Made by a program: the position numbers and the translations under genes. Below, piece after piece: positions 1-10,534 of a stretch of 64,000 bases of DNA. Numbering within the stretch: position 1 is the first letter of the stretch; every line of letters starts with the position of its first letter. The DNA lies in the NCBI GenBank assembly GCA_010015805.1, contig ML978141.1, forward strand, positions 124,001-188,000, read 5' to 3'. Source of the stretch: Rhizodiscina lignyota (Eukaryota; Ascomycota; Dothideomycetes; Aulographales; Rhizodiscinaceae). The notes under the pieces were generated by a model. That model saw only the letters and a list, made by a program, of their open reading frames with translations, was not told the DNA's origin and did not search any database.

Positions 1-1349
1 CACCAAATGTGAAGGATAGTAATAAAGTTCCTTAGATGGAATGGCAGAATCCATAGCTATTGGAGCAATGTGAATTGTTTTAATTAAGAAGGAATGTATT
101 CAGTTTCAGCTACTGATATGATGATATGATACCAAAGGTTCGAGAATATATCAGAAATAATCAAAGTAACCCGAGAACCATATGTATCAGAGTTAAATTG
201 AGATCATACTTGTTTGCCAACTCGACAGTGTATAAATCCCATAGTCATACATCTCGGCATGCTCAATTGAGGTATCAACATTTAGTATCGATCCCACATG
301 ACCAAACCAACCGGTCCAAGGAGAAAGGATGTGGGATCACTACAATAACTCGCCGAATAAATGTGTAGCATTGACTCCGAGACAGTGATCAATGTTCTGG
401 ACGACATTTGATGAGTTGTTCAGAGTTGTTCAGATTTTCCCGAGTCTCCTTTTCGTGACTTGCAACCGGTATAAGCTTCTCACGAAGCTTATCCTTTTAG
501 TTCGCTCAACGTTTCCTCGAGCGCACTACCATTGGCTGCAAAAGCGGAGAACTGATGCACCTGATCTCAATGATGGTGGACTCTGCTGATGAACGGCTTG
601 AACATAATGCATGCGACGGAAGGGAGTGAACAATAGAGGGCTTGATATTCGACTCGCAAGAAAGAGAAAAATCGTGAAATTCTAATACTGGGCGTATCGG
701 CCTCAGCTCTTTTTCAATGTTTCGAGGAAGCTCATTTACGAGGCTGTTTAGACTCCTAGAGTATCAGACTATGTTCTGCCCATTGCAAGAGGCCGTATTC
801 CCGCTTGGGGGTGGCGCTTCTGGTCTTGCCAATAAAATGAACTTCTTAGCGAGAAAATGAAGAATCAGGAGAGGATTGGTTGATGCCTTAAAATTGATTG
901 TGTGTTCGAGGGAAGCCGGAAAGAAATGAGTGAAATTTCTGACCGGTGTAGAAAGGTCTCGGGTCTCTGACCGGTGTGGAAGAATGCGGCCGAAATCGGT
1001 CTAGTGCGCGTTTTGCAGCAGAAGTCCGATGCAACTTCTTCATCCGAGAGTGAGACGACAGATATTTTACTAACGTAATAAACAGGCCATTCAAGCCCCG
1101 GCGTTATTATCCACAAGCTGGACAGATTGCAGAGCTATGGAGGAAGGATTGACCTTGCAAAAATCAAGAATGGGATTACCAGCCTGACTACATGGCACTG
1201 GGAACTCAAAAATGCTTATTGAGGATTAGTATATGCTGGCACCTAAGTATATGGCATAATAATTTTTCTGTATAATCTGCGTGGAGCGGAATAGAATGTT
1301 ATAGGGAGGAGTGTCATTCAATCATGCGTCTCCTTGATTTCCTATTACC
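1..1349. other. Left-edge spacer, no gene recognised
   Basis: No open frame in this stretch resembles a known family and none joins into a multi-exon model. Short frames at 126-368, 392-589 and 865-1116 have no domain-like content. The right end is the 3' flank of the minus-strand regulator that stops at 1350. Confidence 0.5.
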
Positions 1350-3651
1350 TTAGACGTACTCCCGGAGAGGTACATCATTGATCGTTCCCTCGTCAAAATC
1401 AATCGCTATCTCTCTGGGCTGCCAATCGTCCTCATACATTTGGGATATGAAGTAGAGCTCGTGTTCGTACAGCCCAATGTCTTTCGCTATACGGAAATCG
1501 TCCCCTGTGCGGCGGAAGTTAGCCGTACATTATTGTCCTTGAATGGAAGGTACTTACTTTTCTGCTCAACAAGTTCTTTAGTTCGCATCAAGAACATAAC
1601 CTCCTTTTCACTCATCGCGGCAAATGGCGTGGCGTGACGTCTTCGCCAGTCAAGCTTGAACGGGTCGCATGGTTGCGTGCGGTAGTGGTAGTGAGAAAGA
1701 AAGACATTGGCGGCGTGATGGCGCTCTTGTACAAAAGCAGGCATTGCATAGCGACGCTGTTTGTAGAAGATCAGTCGATAATAGTAATCCTTCGGAGTAC
1801 TGAAACTTACTTTCAAGCCATGCTTCCTTGCATTTTTGTAATTTTCGTTTGATATTCTCGCACAACTGTGCATTGACATGAAGGTTATGAGGTAAACTGT
1901 CATCCAAGTGCTTGGCTTGTTCGACAGGATTAATTTCTGCAGATCTTCCAGGACCTTCTTCCGTAGAGGTTGCAAGACTCCCAGGGTGAGGATCATGTCG
2001 AGCTGTTGAATCATAACAGGAGGAAGAGGGACCTTGCCAAAAAGTGGAAAAGACTTATCCACAGTTTCAGGCCTCATGTCCAGTGTGTCGCCGCCGACGA
2101 TATGTTCTGTTGTGTGCGTACGTCGGACAGCAAACCATAGTCGCATGAAATTGCCCATCAGCAGACCCTCTTCATCATCCTGCAATCATTAGCGAGAATT
2201 CGATTGTTCATGGACGATTGAGATTTACTCGATGGCGTTCCATATGCTTGACTGCGAAATCGTATGTTTCTTTGACCAAGGTACCAGTGTCTTGAAGGAA
2301 ATACTTCATGCATCCAAGAACGTTCTTGTCAATATATTCTTTCATGTCCTTTACTGCTGATGCCATGTTGACGATCGCAAATGGCGTTGTGTCTTTGAAT
2401 TTCTTGATCTTGCCATCCATCCATCCCCGTTTTAGAGAGTCTTGGGCAATGGGAAGGAAGCGGCGAGCGCTGACTGTGAACGGAATCTCGCATACGTCAG
2501 ACTGGAGCTGAATTTCTCGAACTTCCGTGCCGGCCCATTTGTTAATGTCTTTTAACTTCATAACCGGCCATCGGAAGGTAAACTCAAGACCCGGAGCCTT
2601 GCCAGTCCGATACAATGTGCATTCCGTGATCTTGTACCGGGCACAAGGTAGCGTGTACAGTCTCTGGTTTGTGACGGTCTGGCATGTTTTGCATGTCCCT
2701 TCTGGGTCGTTTTCATCTATCTCACACTGTGACTGTTATCCCCGGTTCAGAAGTATTAGCAGGATGTTTTCGACTTACCCGAATCTTCTGCATTCGACAT
2801 CGTACGCAAGCTTTCAGTTTGCGTGTACGACTGGTCTCCGTTCGCAGAGTCTGATCTTGGAACTTGCCGCGGTTTTTCTGTTGCGTAGAAACGGCGGACC
2901 TCGAGCTCCTATCGGCACGGACCAATTGGGTAGAGCCGTTGGAAATATTAGGCTCAATTGGGTGCTGGGCAATGTTGGTGGTTTCCGAGTCTTCAATCCA
3001 AATGAATTCGGAGCCTGAGGAGTCTACGGAGGTCCCGAGAGGTTCAACTGAGGGTATTTGGCCACTTTCCCATGGCTGTGAGTCGACCACATCGGCATTT
3101 CTATCCGATGCCTCCGAACTTCTGTCAGAATCTTCACCAAATTGTCCAGTCATTCTCGTAGTTCCACTGAGTTGGGCACCAGGAACTACCCTTGCCGAAC
3201 TTGGGTCTGAATTCCAGCCTAATTGATGTACGTCAAACATATCCGGAGTGCTATCTGGAAGTACTCCAAATGCCGACCAGTCCTCTATACCAAAACTATT
3301 AAGCTGCACGACATGTTGTGTGACGGACCTATGGGTTGCGTGGCCGGTTGGAATTGGATAAGGATTCGAGGGCAGATTGCCTTGGGCTGCGAACTGAGGT
3401 CCTGGCACCCAGCTTTGGGAATCTGTAAGATCCACTGCCCCAGCTATTGGTGCCTGAAGTTTGGGGACGAAGAAAGATGATGCAGCATCGTCAATGTGAT
3501 TTTCGGTGCTTTCTTCGTCATGGCCACCAAGTAACTGTGATATACTCTTGTTGAGGAGGGCCGCCGTACGCGCCAACGCTTCCTGGTCCGTTAATGAGAG
3601 ACCTTGGATATTGATATTTGCCTTCGATCGCTTTCCAGAATTCGACACCAT
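1350..3651 (-). CDS. Zn2Cys6-type transcription regulator with internal zinc cluster
   Basis: Exons by my model (minus strand): 3651-2779, 2726-2229, 2179-1811, 1756-1558, 1504-1350; all junctions close in frame to about 697 aa. The first intron splits the zinc cluster: joining gives CVRCRMQKIR followed by CEIDENDPEGTCKTC, with cysteines near residues 282, 285, 292, 302, 305 and 318. This is the pattern of a fungal binuclear cluster, but placed about 280 residues in after a Ser/Pro/Asp-rich disordered N-terminus, as in one large Pezizomycotina subfamily. The C-terminal 400 residues are the conserved partner region, with motifs such as ANVFLSHYHY and the terminal YEHELYFISQMYEDDW. It is expected to be a nuclear DNA-binding regulator; its targets cannot be read from the sequence. 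The third intron (1757-1810) is 54 nt and stop-free, so retention would add 18 residues. Family call firm, exact function unknown. Confidence 0.85.
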
Positions 3652-4652
3652 GGTTTCAGGATCATTGGAAAAGGGGTATGCCCGTTTCTTGGACGATGGG
3701 ATAGACTGTCACAGTCAGAGAAAGATGTGCAAAGTCAAAGGCTCCACGTAAGGAAGATCAAGAAGACAAGGCACGAGATCACGAAGGTATCATCCTACCA
3801 TTCTGAACCATTAAAGTAGCTCAGTCCGATGGTCAGTGCGACTGAGCGTTCGACCTGATCCTGATCACTTCACAAACACGGCAGCTGCGAATGCCCGAGT
3901 GGCTGGTGTTTCGCGGCAATAATCATCCAGCGGTGTGCCAACAAGACAGGTCTCATTCCTTAAGTCGCATACATGTATGAAAGCAGCTCTCGAAAGTCTG
4001 TGAGTGACATCAGGGCGCCTGGGCGTCGGGCTTCCGCATGCTTCCTTACACCGGTCAGGCGTCAAGTTTTGGGCTTGGCCGTCCGCAAAACGAATGCGGG
4101 GGCAGGGCTCAGCTGGCTCCTCGAAGTTTGGGTGGGTGGCCCACCCACAACGGCCGGGCGGCGCCCCGGCCGGGAGCCATTTTAGTTGCCGCCCCTCCTT
4201 AAAACCACCACCTCTTGTATCGACTTGGGGTCCCCTTCTACCAGTTCATCCTCCGGCGCGCTTCAAAGCAATATTTCAGCCGTCGGAAATGATACTGCTT
4301 CAGCTAAGTGCACTTTATTCATTTCAAGCCTTCTGCTCGCTGAAAGCCATGTCTCTCGTTATTTCCTAAAGTCGACTGCACTGCATATCGTTGCCACTGA
4401 TTGCAGGCTACATGCGGAGAGGTCTCCAATCACCGCCTGACAACCCTCTACCATGCATAGCAACAGAAGAGTCAACCCGTTGTGGCGAGCCGTGCCAAGG
4501 GTTAATGCTGAGGGGACTGCAAGGTCGAACTCTACAGCCTGATCCCATCTTGTTGTCACGAGACTAAGAGCCTCATCAGCTGTTCCCAGCTATTCCCTTA
4601 CGTTTTGCTGCCTGAATTTTGTCCTTAAGATGATCTGTCAATCACTCGTATC
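3652..4652. other. Divergent intergenic region
   Basis: This about 1 kb gap separates the minus-strand regulator (start 3651) from the plus-strand hydroxylase-like gene (start 4653), so it carries both promoters. No convincing gene lies within it. Two adjacent perfect inverted repeats occur at 4132-4172 (listed separately). Confidence 0.5.
4132..4172. promoter_or_regulatory. Pair of adjacent inverted repeats
   Basis: GTGGGTGG (4132-4139) and CCACCCAC (4141-4148) form perfect 8-bp arms around one base. Two bases on, CGGCCGGG (4151-4158) and CCCGGCCG (4165-4172) form a second perfect 8-bp pair around a 6-base loop. They sit about 480 bp upstream of the hydroxylase-like gene. Dimeric regulator sites or a cruciform-prone element are both possible; the symmetry is seen, the role is inferred. 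Confidence 0.4.
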
Positions 4653-6084
4653 ATGGCACCAGTTCAGTGCTACGATCTTGTTTCTCAGCTTTCACATACC
4701 TTACAAGATAACGAGAGACAGGACGATAGTCTAACACAACCTTGGAGAGCGTTTTGGCCACCGAGCGGAGCTGCTGATCCTGGAATTTGGCGCAATTCGG
4801 AATTTCCAGAGGTTTCCATTTGGAAATTCGATCCAAGGCAGCCGTTTGATCGACCTTGGAGAAAATGGACCCGCACTCTGCGTGCAAAAGCTGAAGCAAA
4901 TCAATACTCGCCACAGAACATCGGGCATGAGATCACCTTTCCTGCGAACAATCGTCGTTGCTGCGAAGATCCCTATGATAGCAATCCCACACATTGTGCA
5001 GTAGCAGCCAAGGAACTGGATGTACAAGCCACGACTCAGGGCATGGGAATTGTTACTTCGTCTTTCGAATACTTGGCTCCATTTGCTGAATCCAGATCGG
5101 AGAAACCTTATCTTAGTCGCCTTCCATCCCTTCCTGGTTTCCGTCGGACCAACATTTCAGGCTGCGATCAGCCAACCCAGGTCTACGAAGTCTCTGGAAA
5201 TGAGCATCTCTTCGCGTTGGACACATCTGGCTTCGCATTCGTCAAGTTTTCCAACCCGATTCTAGACTTCGCAGACTCGACCGTTTGTGAGAGATACGTA
5301 CCCTGCCTTGCCAGTTGGCTAAAATCTTATCTCAATTGCCTCGATGTACACGTATACGCATACAATGTAAGTCTTGTAGCTTTCTAACTGGACTCTCCTC
5401 GGCCTAACCAGGGCACCAAGTTTCGAGGTAATCATTCTGGACAAAGCAAAGACAAGCCCTGGAAGACACCATTCTTTCGGGCTCACTGTGGTACGCTTAC
5501 TCCACCATTTGGGTGATCGAGGATTGGATAATCAACCTCGTCTTCTGACATATTATATTGGACAAGACGCAACACCAAAGTCTTGCTCGGAAAGGCTCCA
5601 AATTTACCTCCCAGGGAAAGCAGAAATACTCGGAAGCAAAAGAGTTCGCTTCCTGAAGTGCGTGTCTTGGTCTTTGAATCAGTGCATGTCGCTGAGCTTT
5701 CTCGCGCAGCATCTGGCGTCCTCTCACGACACCTCTGCAAAACTCCCCATTGGCTCTCTGTGACTTCCGTACAGTATCTCCCAGAGACCTCATCGCTGCC
5801 GATATTTTATTCCCACATTATCTCGACGAGGCCTACGAAGTCTTGCACAGTCCAGCGCATCGGTGGTTCTACAAGCAAGGGATGAAAGAAGAAGACATGA
5901 TCCTGTTCAAGCTGGACGACACCGCTGAGGATGTAGCGAAATGTACGTTTAGAAACAGATCATAAATGCCTCCACATTAACTCCTCAAGCAGTATGCCCA
6001 CATTCAGCATTTATGGACCCATCGGTACCAGCTGACACCCCCGAACGGATGAGCATTGAGGTTAGAGTGATCGCCATCGGCTAG
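4653..6084 (+). CDS. AsaB/CTB9-like hydroxylase/desaturase (GA4 desaturase/cephem-methoxylase-like family)
   Basis: Exons: 4653-5366, 5412-5490, 5567-5657, 5710-5942, 5993-6084; joined frames give 402 aa. Family landmarks appear in order: TSSFEYLAPF near residue 134, a Phe/Val block (DTSGFAFVKF), RAHCDATPKS formed across intron 2, FLNIWRP formed across intron 3, SPLALCDFRTV, HRWFYKQGMKEEDMILFKLDD, PHSAFMDP and the terminal Glu-Val-Arg. The His-x-Asp in AHCD is the likely iron-binding pair of this 2-oxoglutarate oxygenase-like fold. Fungal relatives tailor secondary metabolites by hydroxylation or desaturation. Family members usually begin near the TSSFEYL block, which would place the start at Met131 (5043); the frame is open 390 nt further upstream and I kept the longer model. 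Substrate unknown. Neighbours are a permease downstream and a regulator upstream. Confidence 0.8.
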
Positions 6085-7158
6085 ACGGCTGGAAGGTTTC
6101 TCAGCTGTGATACTAAGAGGTTCTGATGCCTTTGTGGAAAGACCGAAAATTGATTTCTTATTCGATACCAGTCTGGAGTTTCGGTTTCTTGGCTTTCAAT
6201 CGAAGTCCAAGGCTACATCCTGGTGTTTAATATACCCATCGAATGGTCCCCTTGAAGCAAAGATATTAGGATGTTATGAATGGGTCTCTCTGTATGCTCG
6301 GGCACATAAATTGGCACCTTGTGCAGGAATATGCCGACGAGGTAGAGCTTCCTTTCGTTACTTACGACGCAGAGCTTCATTCACAGATTATAATTCTCTA
6401 ATGAGTATTGATCGAATTAAAAAAACTAAAAACTGCTGCTATTGAGAGCTGTTTCTTCTCGAACTTCGCTGGAGTTCCTGCGATGTTTTTATGGCTACTC
6501 TACCAATGGTGAGACCTTCGCGAAATCGAAGGATTCAGCCACTTGCATGATCCCCACAAGCTGTTTGATGTTCATGCAAATAAGATCCAGTCGGTCAGCT
6601 CGTTCTCGTTAGTTATTGCTTTACGATTCTGCCTAACGTTGAGATCTGCAGTGTGGCGTTCGGGGAATACTAAAAGGGCCGCGGCTAAAACGCCAAACAA
6701 CCTGGCAATGTCTCTACAACTCCTTCCGCTGTTCCCTTTTCTAACTTTATTTTCGGAGACTTCGACGTAACCTAGCTTTGAAGATCCTCGTTTGTTTCGA
6801 AAAATCGGATCCAAAAGAGATTCGCCATGGTCCAGGCCAGTCGAAAAGGCCTGCACTGCACAATGCGCATTACGATTGGAGTATGACACTGCAGTTCCAG
6901 TACTCTGGTACACCGCAGCTCTTGAACGCGATTTAGGAAGCTGGCGCTTCTTTTCGCAGGGCCCCTTAGCCTTTTCTTGGAACCCAGAGACCACCACTAG
7001 CCCGCATAGGAGGATGCAGCATACCTATATCGGCATGTATGCAGAAACTCCGCATTTTGACTGATTACCTTGCATGCGCAAATAAGTATGCAGAAACTCC
7101 ACCATGCCTTTGTTTCTCCAGTATTTGAATCTCCAGTGTCAAAGACGCAGTCTCTTCC
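6085..7158. other. Spacer, no gene recognised
   Basis: About 1.07 kb between the hydroxylase-like gene and the permease. Open frames at 6107-6445 (+) and 6572-6997 (-) show no family likeness. The right end should hold the permease promoter. Confidence 0.45.
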
Positions 7159-9085
7159 ATGTCGAACGAAACGAAGGGGCAGATGCCTAGCGAGGAGGTC
7201 GGGGAGGTGGCGTTGACGGATCTTGAATCTTCTTCAGCTCAAAGTCCACAAAAGCTCGATGTTCGCAATCACTCGGCCAATCAAGACGATCATATGACTG
7301 ATACCCTCTACAGAGATATATCAGAAAGATCCCTTCATACTTCTTTGACACCATTGTTTTAGCTTCTTGGGAGACTGTCGCAGTCTCTTTCCAATTCGCA
7401 ATCTTCAATGGCGGACCGGTGGCGATGGTGTACGGTTCGATCATTGCCTCCATCGGAATGACCGCTGTAGCCGCATCACTGGCTGAATTGGCGTCTATGT
7501 GGGTATCATCTTGCTTGCAGATTGCCAGAAAATTCGTCAGATAGAGGATGCGGGACTCTAATTCGAGCGTAAAGAGATCCCACTGTCGGCGCGCAGTACC
7601 GCTGGTCTGCAGCGTATGCTCCATTCGCACCCAAGTTCTGGGGATTGATTCAAGGTACGAGAGGTAATGTGAATCTCGAACAGACTCGAACTAACGATTC
7701 CAGGATGGATCACTGTCTTTGCGTGGTGTGTCGGCGTTGGCGGACCGCCAGCTATCTGCGCTCAGATTCTGGTCAGTATAGCTTAGACCGTGCCACGATT
7801 TGATCCCCCTTGCTCACTGCGTACATTTAGACGTCACTTGCGAGTTTCACTCATGCGGACTATGACCCGAAGGCATGGCATACGATGATGATCATGTGGG
7901 GAATGATCATAATCGGACTCGTGGCCAACTTATGGTTCAGGCGAATCCTTAATGCCTTTGAAATCGTTGGCGGGACATTGCATGTTGTCTTCTTCTTCAT
8001 TTCTATCATCGTGCTTCTTGTAACTGCGCGGAAAAGCTCATCCGAGTTTGTTTGGACGACTGTGGTGACCGGCGTGAGTGGCTGGCAGAATTCTGGCGTG
8101 TGCGTGGGTTTGGGTCTCTTGACGACTGCTTTCTCAGTGTCAGGTACGAGATTTGCACACCCATGATTGAGAATCGAGGAACTGACAGCTGTGTAGGCGC
8201 CGATGCCGTGATACATATGGCTGACGAAGTCAACAACGTGAGAACACGCGTACCCCGGAGTATGATGATCGGAGTCATCAGTAACGGTGTGATGATGATC
8301 ATTTGGATCATCGTTTTGCTCTATTGTATCGGAAATCTGGACATAGTGACAGCAGCTTCAAATCCACTTGTCGAAGTGTATTTTGAAGCGACCGGCTCAA
8401 CAGGTGGAACGGTGGCCCTCGTCCTCATCTCCAGTGCAACGATCTTCTTTGCACTATTCAACGCAATGGCGTCGGTCTCTCGTCTCATTTGGGCATTCGC
8501 AAAAGATAACGGTGAGACTTACAGGATGATGCAACTCTGAATAGATATCTGCTAATGTGCGATTGCAGGCCTGCCATTCTCACCAGTGTTTGCACGGGTA
8601 AGTGCGAGTCTGCTCATGCGTGTGTTCGGTCAATGCTAATATATGATTGTGAACAGATTAACAGAAAGTTCGAAGTTCCGCTGAATGCTCTTTTCCTTAT
8701 TTCTGCCATCTGTGTCCTGCTCTCAATCATCTACGTCGCGTCCACCACAGCCTTCAATGCCATTCTCTCACTGCAAACGCTGGCTCTCAATGTATCGTAC
8801 GTTCTGCCGATCCTATTCACTTTTATCCGCAAACTCCAAGGGCGGGCTCCCGAACGCGGACCATTCAACCTCGGTCGATGCGGGATTCTGGTGAACGGTT
8901 TCGCACTCGCGTACTTGTTGTTCGAGATCGAATGGATGCCGTTCCCAACGGAGCTGCCGGTTACTGGGAGCAATATGAACTACGCGGGACCGATTCTGCT
9001 CGCAGTGATTCTGATTGCGTTAGCAGATTACGCCATTAGTGGTAGGAAGAGGTTCATCATCCCTGTTGCCCCAAAGGTGCAATAA
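7159..9085 (+). CDS. APC-superfamily permease (fungal amino-acid/choline/GABA type)
   Basis: Exons: 7159-7260, 7314-7498, 7575-7654, 7704-7771, 7831-8143, 8197-8511, 8569-8597, 8657-9085; total about 506 aa, the normal size for the family. After a charged N-terminus the protein is almost continuous membrane helices. Diagnostic fungal motifs are restored by splicing: ASIDPTVGAQYRWSAAYAP (exon 2/3), GWITVFAWCVG (exon 3/4), SGADAVIHMADEV (exon 5/6) and GLPFSPVFARINRKFEVPLNAL (exons 6-8). These match plasma-membrane permeases related to Hnm1 and Uga4 that import amino acids, choline or GABA by proton symport. The first intron uses an unusual GTTCGC donor at 7261 and is the least certain junction. 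Substrate cannot be told from sequence. Confidence 0.88.
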
Positions 9086-9290
9086 CCTTGGGAAAGCGTA
9101 TACCTTGAGATTCCAGAGAATTTGGACAGGTGACAGTTACGATAGTCATATGCATGAATGGCAGAACGGTGATTGCATTTGAGCGAGAGAGAAATTTAAT
9201 TTTGCTTTCAGCAATACCCTTGTCTCTCAAATAGCCGAATGAAGGTGCGGAACAGATTCAGTCAAGATCTCTGCTCACAAGCAACGTGTC
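9086..9290. other. Short 3' flank
   Basis: Tail-to-tail gap between the permease and the minus-strand relic/F-box locus. Nothing recognisable is present. Confidence 0.4.
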
Positions 9291-9700
9291 TTAAGACCCG
9301 ACCTTACTGATGATAGTAAGGATGGTTTGATAGCAGAGTCGCTCACACGTGCCAGCAGTCAGGACGAAACCCGCTACAGTGAATGCTGTCTGCGAATCAC
9401 CGCCAGTTGCCGTCCAGGCAATACCGCAAACGCTAGAGGCACCCAGGGAATAGACCCAATGATTGCGATGCGAAAGCGACTCCATCCTTCGACGAACTCC
9501 AAAGCGTGCCGATGATCTGGTTTCCTCAGGCGAAACACCCACTCAATCCAGCTGTCATCAGTAGCTATGGTTGAAGGATGGTTGTATGCGTAAAACACTT
9601 CTTGTAGAGTAAAATGATCCAATGGAACGATGACCGGCCGGATGATGGTGTCATTTGATGCAATTTTGTCAGATGGGCTTCTCGCACAAAGTTTCCGTCA
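9291..9700 (-). pseudogene. Relic of a fungal membrane protein
   Basis: On the minus strand, one frame (9622 down to about 9430, open upstream to about 9700) encodes text like IIRPVIVPLDHFTLQEVFYA and DSWIEWVFRLRKPDHRHALEFVEGW. This resembles the C-terminal end of small Pezizomycotina proteins that finish in two membrane helices. The match then jumps frame near 9430: IPWVPLAFA is followed, one frame over, by GIAWTATGGDSQTAFTVAGF and GFVLTAGT, down to a stop at 9291. The jump leaves no room for an intron and nothing like an N-terminal part is found, so I call a truncated, frameshifted relic. Its upstream end abuts the last codons of the F-box gene. Family likeness is from memory of recurring fungal sequences, not a search. 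Confidence 0.5.
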
Positions 9701-10534
9701 AGAAGCGCCATAATGCTCGCTCCAGAGCATCGCACTACTCATCGGAAGAAGACTCCTCGTCTTTGGCATCCCATCCATAGCATCCTTGAATACAGAATCA
9801 GCCTCCCTGCCTTTGGGTGGACGTCGTACGCTCTCGATGCGCACCCATTTGACATAATTGCTTGTCGTCTTCGCAAACAGTTCCGTCACTACGTCTACAA
9901 CATCGCCGAGTGTGATCCCAGCAGGCCGATGCTCGACGTATTTCTGCTCCCATTTTGGTTTTCCGGGTTGATAATCTAGGTATGTGACGAAGGGCGCTCT
10001 GCCGGATCCCATTTCGTAAAACGCGCGCGTACACCACATATCCATGAAGGGAGGGGATGCTAATAGCATGTCCCTCCAATTCCCAGGTGGAGGGAGGCGA
10101 TCAAACTGAGCTCTGCTGATCTCGAGCGCGAAGGTCCATAACTTTGGCTTCGATGGATCCAGGTTATATGCGCTGTATGTGTTATCGAAGGGATATGCTG
10201 TACCCCAGCTCCGTTGACGTAAGAGTAGAAATGTCGTCCATGGATTCGGCTGAGCGGGAGGGAATGCCGACTTCTCCAGCCAAGAAGCTGATTCTGTCTT
10301 ATCGGTCGCACATGGTAGATACAAACGGGCGCGTATGGGCGTTGATACATGCAGAAGCCGTTGCCATGTCCGTGAGACTGATTGAGATAGAATGATAAAG
10401 CGGCTGGAGTGTATCTCTTCGTATGGCCTGTCCCATGGTAGGTTTAACAGAATGAGCTCGAGGAGCTCAGGTATATTGAAGACTCTTGTTGCAGCATTTG
10501 CGATTGTGTCAGACATATCAGCGTCAATTGTCAC
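9698..10534 (-). CDS. F-box domain protein
   Basis: Single exon of 278 aa. Residues about 15-70 (RVFNIPELLELILLNLPW, then FIILSQSVSRTWQRLL) form an F-box, the Skp1-binding motif of SCF ubiquitin ligases. The remainder, including LWTFALEISRAQFDRLP and ITLGDVVDVVTELF, resembles the lineage-expanded F-box proteins common in Dothideomycetes, whose targets are unknown. Probably a cytoplasmic or nuclear substrate adaptor. The stop codon lies inside the upstream edge of the membrane-protein relic, so that relic has been fused onto its 3' end. Confidence 0.75.
   Translation of the reverse strand: MTIDADMSDTIANAATRVFNIPELLELILLNLPWDRPYEEIHSSRFIILSQSVSRTWQRLLHVSTPIRARLYLPCATDKTESASWLEKSAFPPAQPNPWTTFLLLRQRSWGTAYPFDNTYSAYNLDPSKPKLWTFALEISRAQFDRLPPPGNWRDMLLASPPFMDMWCTRAFYEMGSGRAPFVTYLDYQPGKPKWEQKYVEHRPAGITLGDVVDVVTELFAKTTSNYVKWVRIESVRRPPKGREADSVFKDAMDGMPKTRSLLPMSSAMLWSEHYGAS

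Noticed and set aside
6572-6997. 141-codon minus frame between the oxygenase and permease genes
   Set aside because: Basic, Ser-rich, without family pattern; overlapped by an antisense frame of similar quality.
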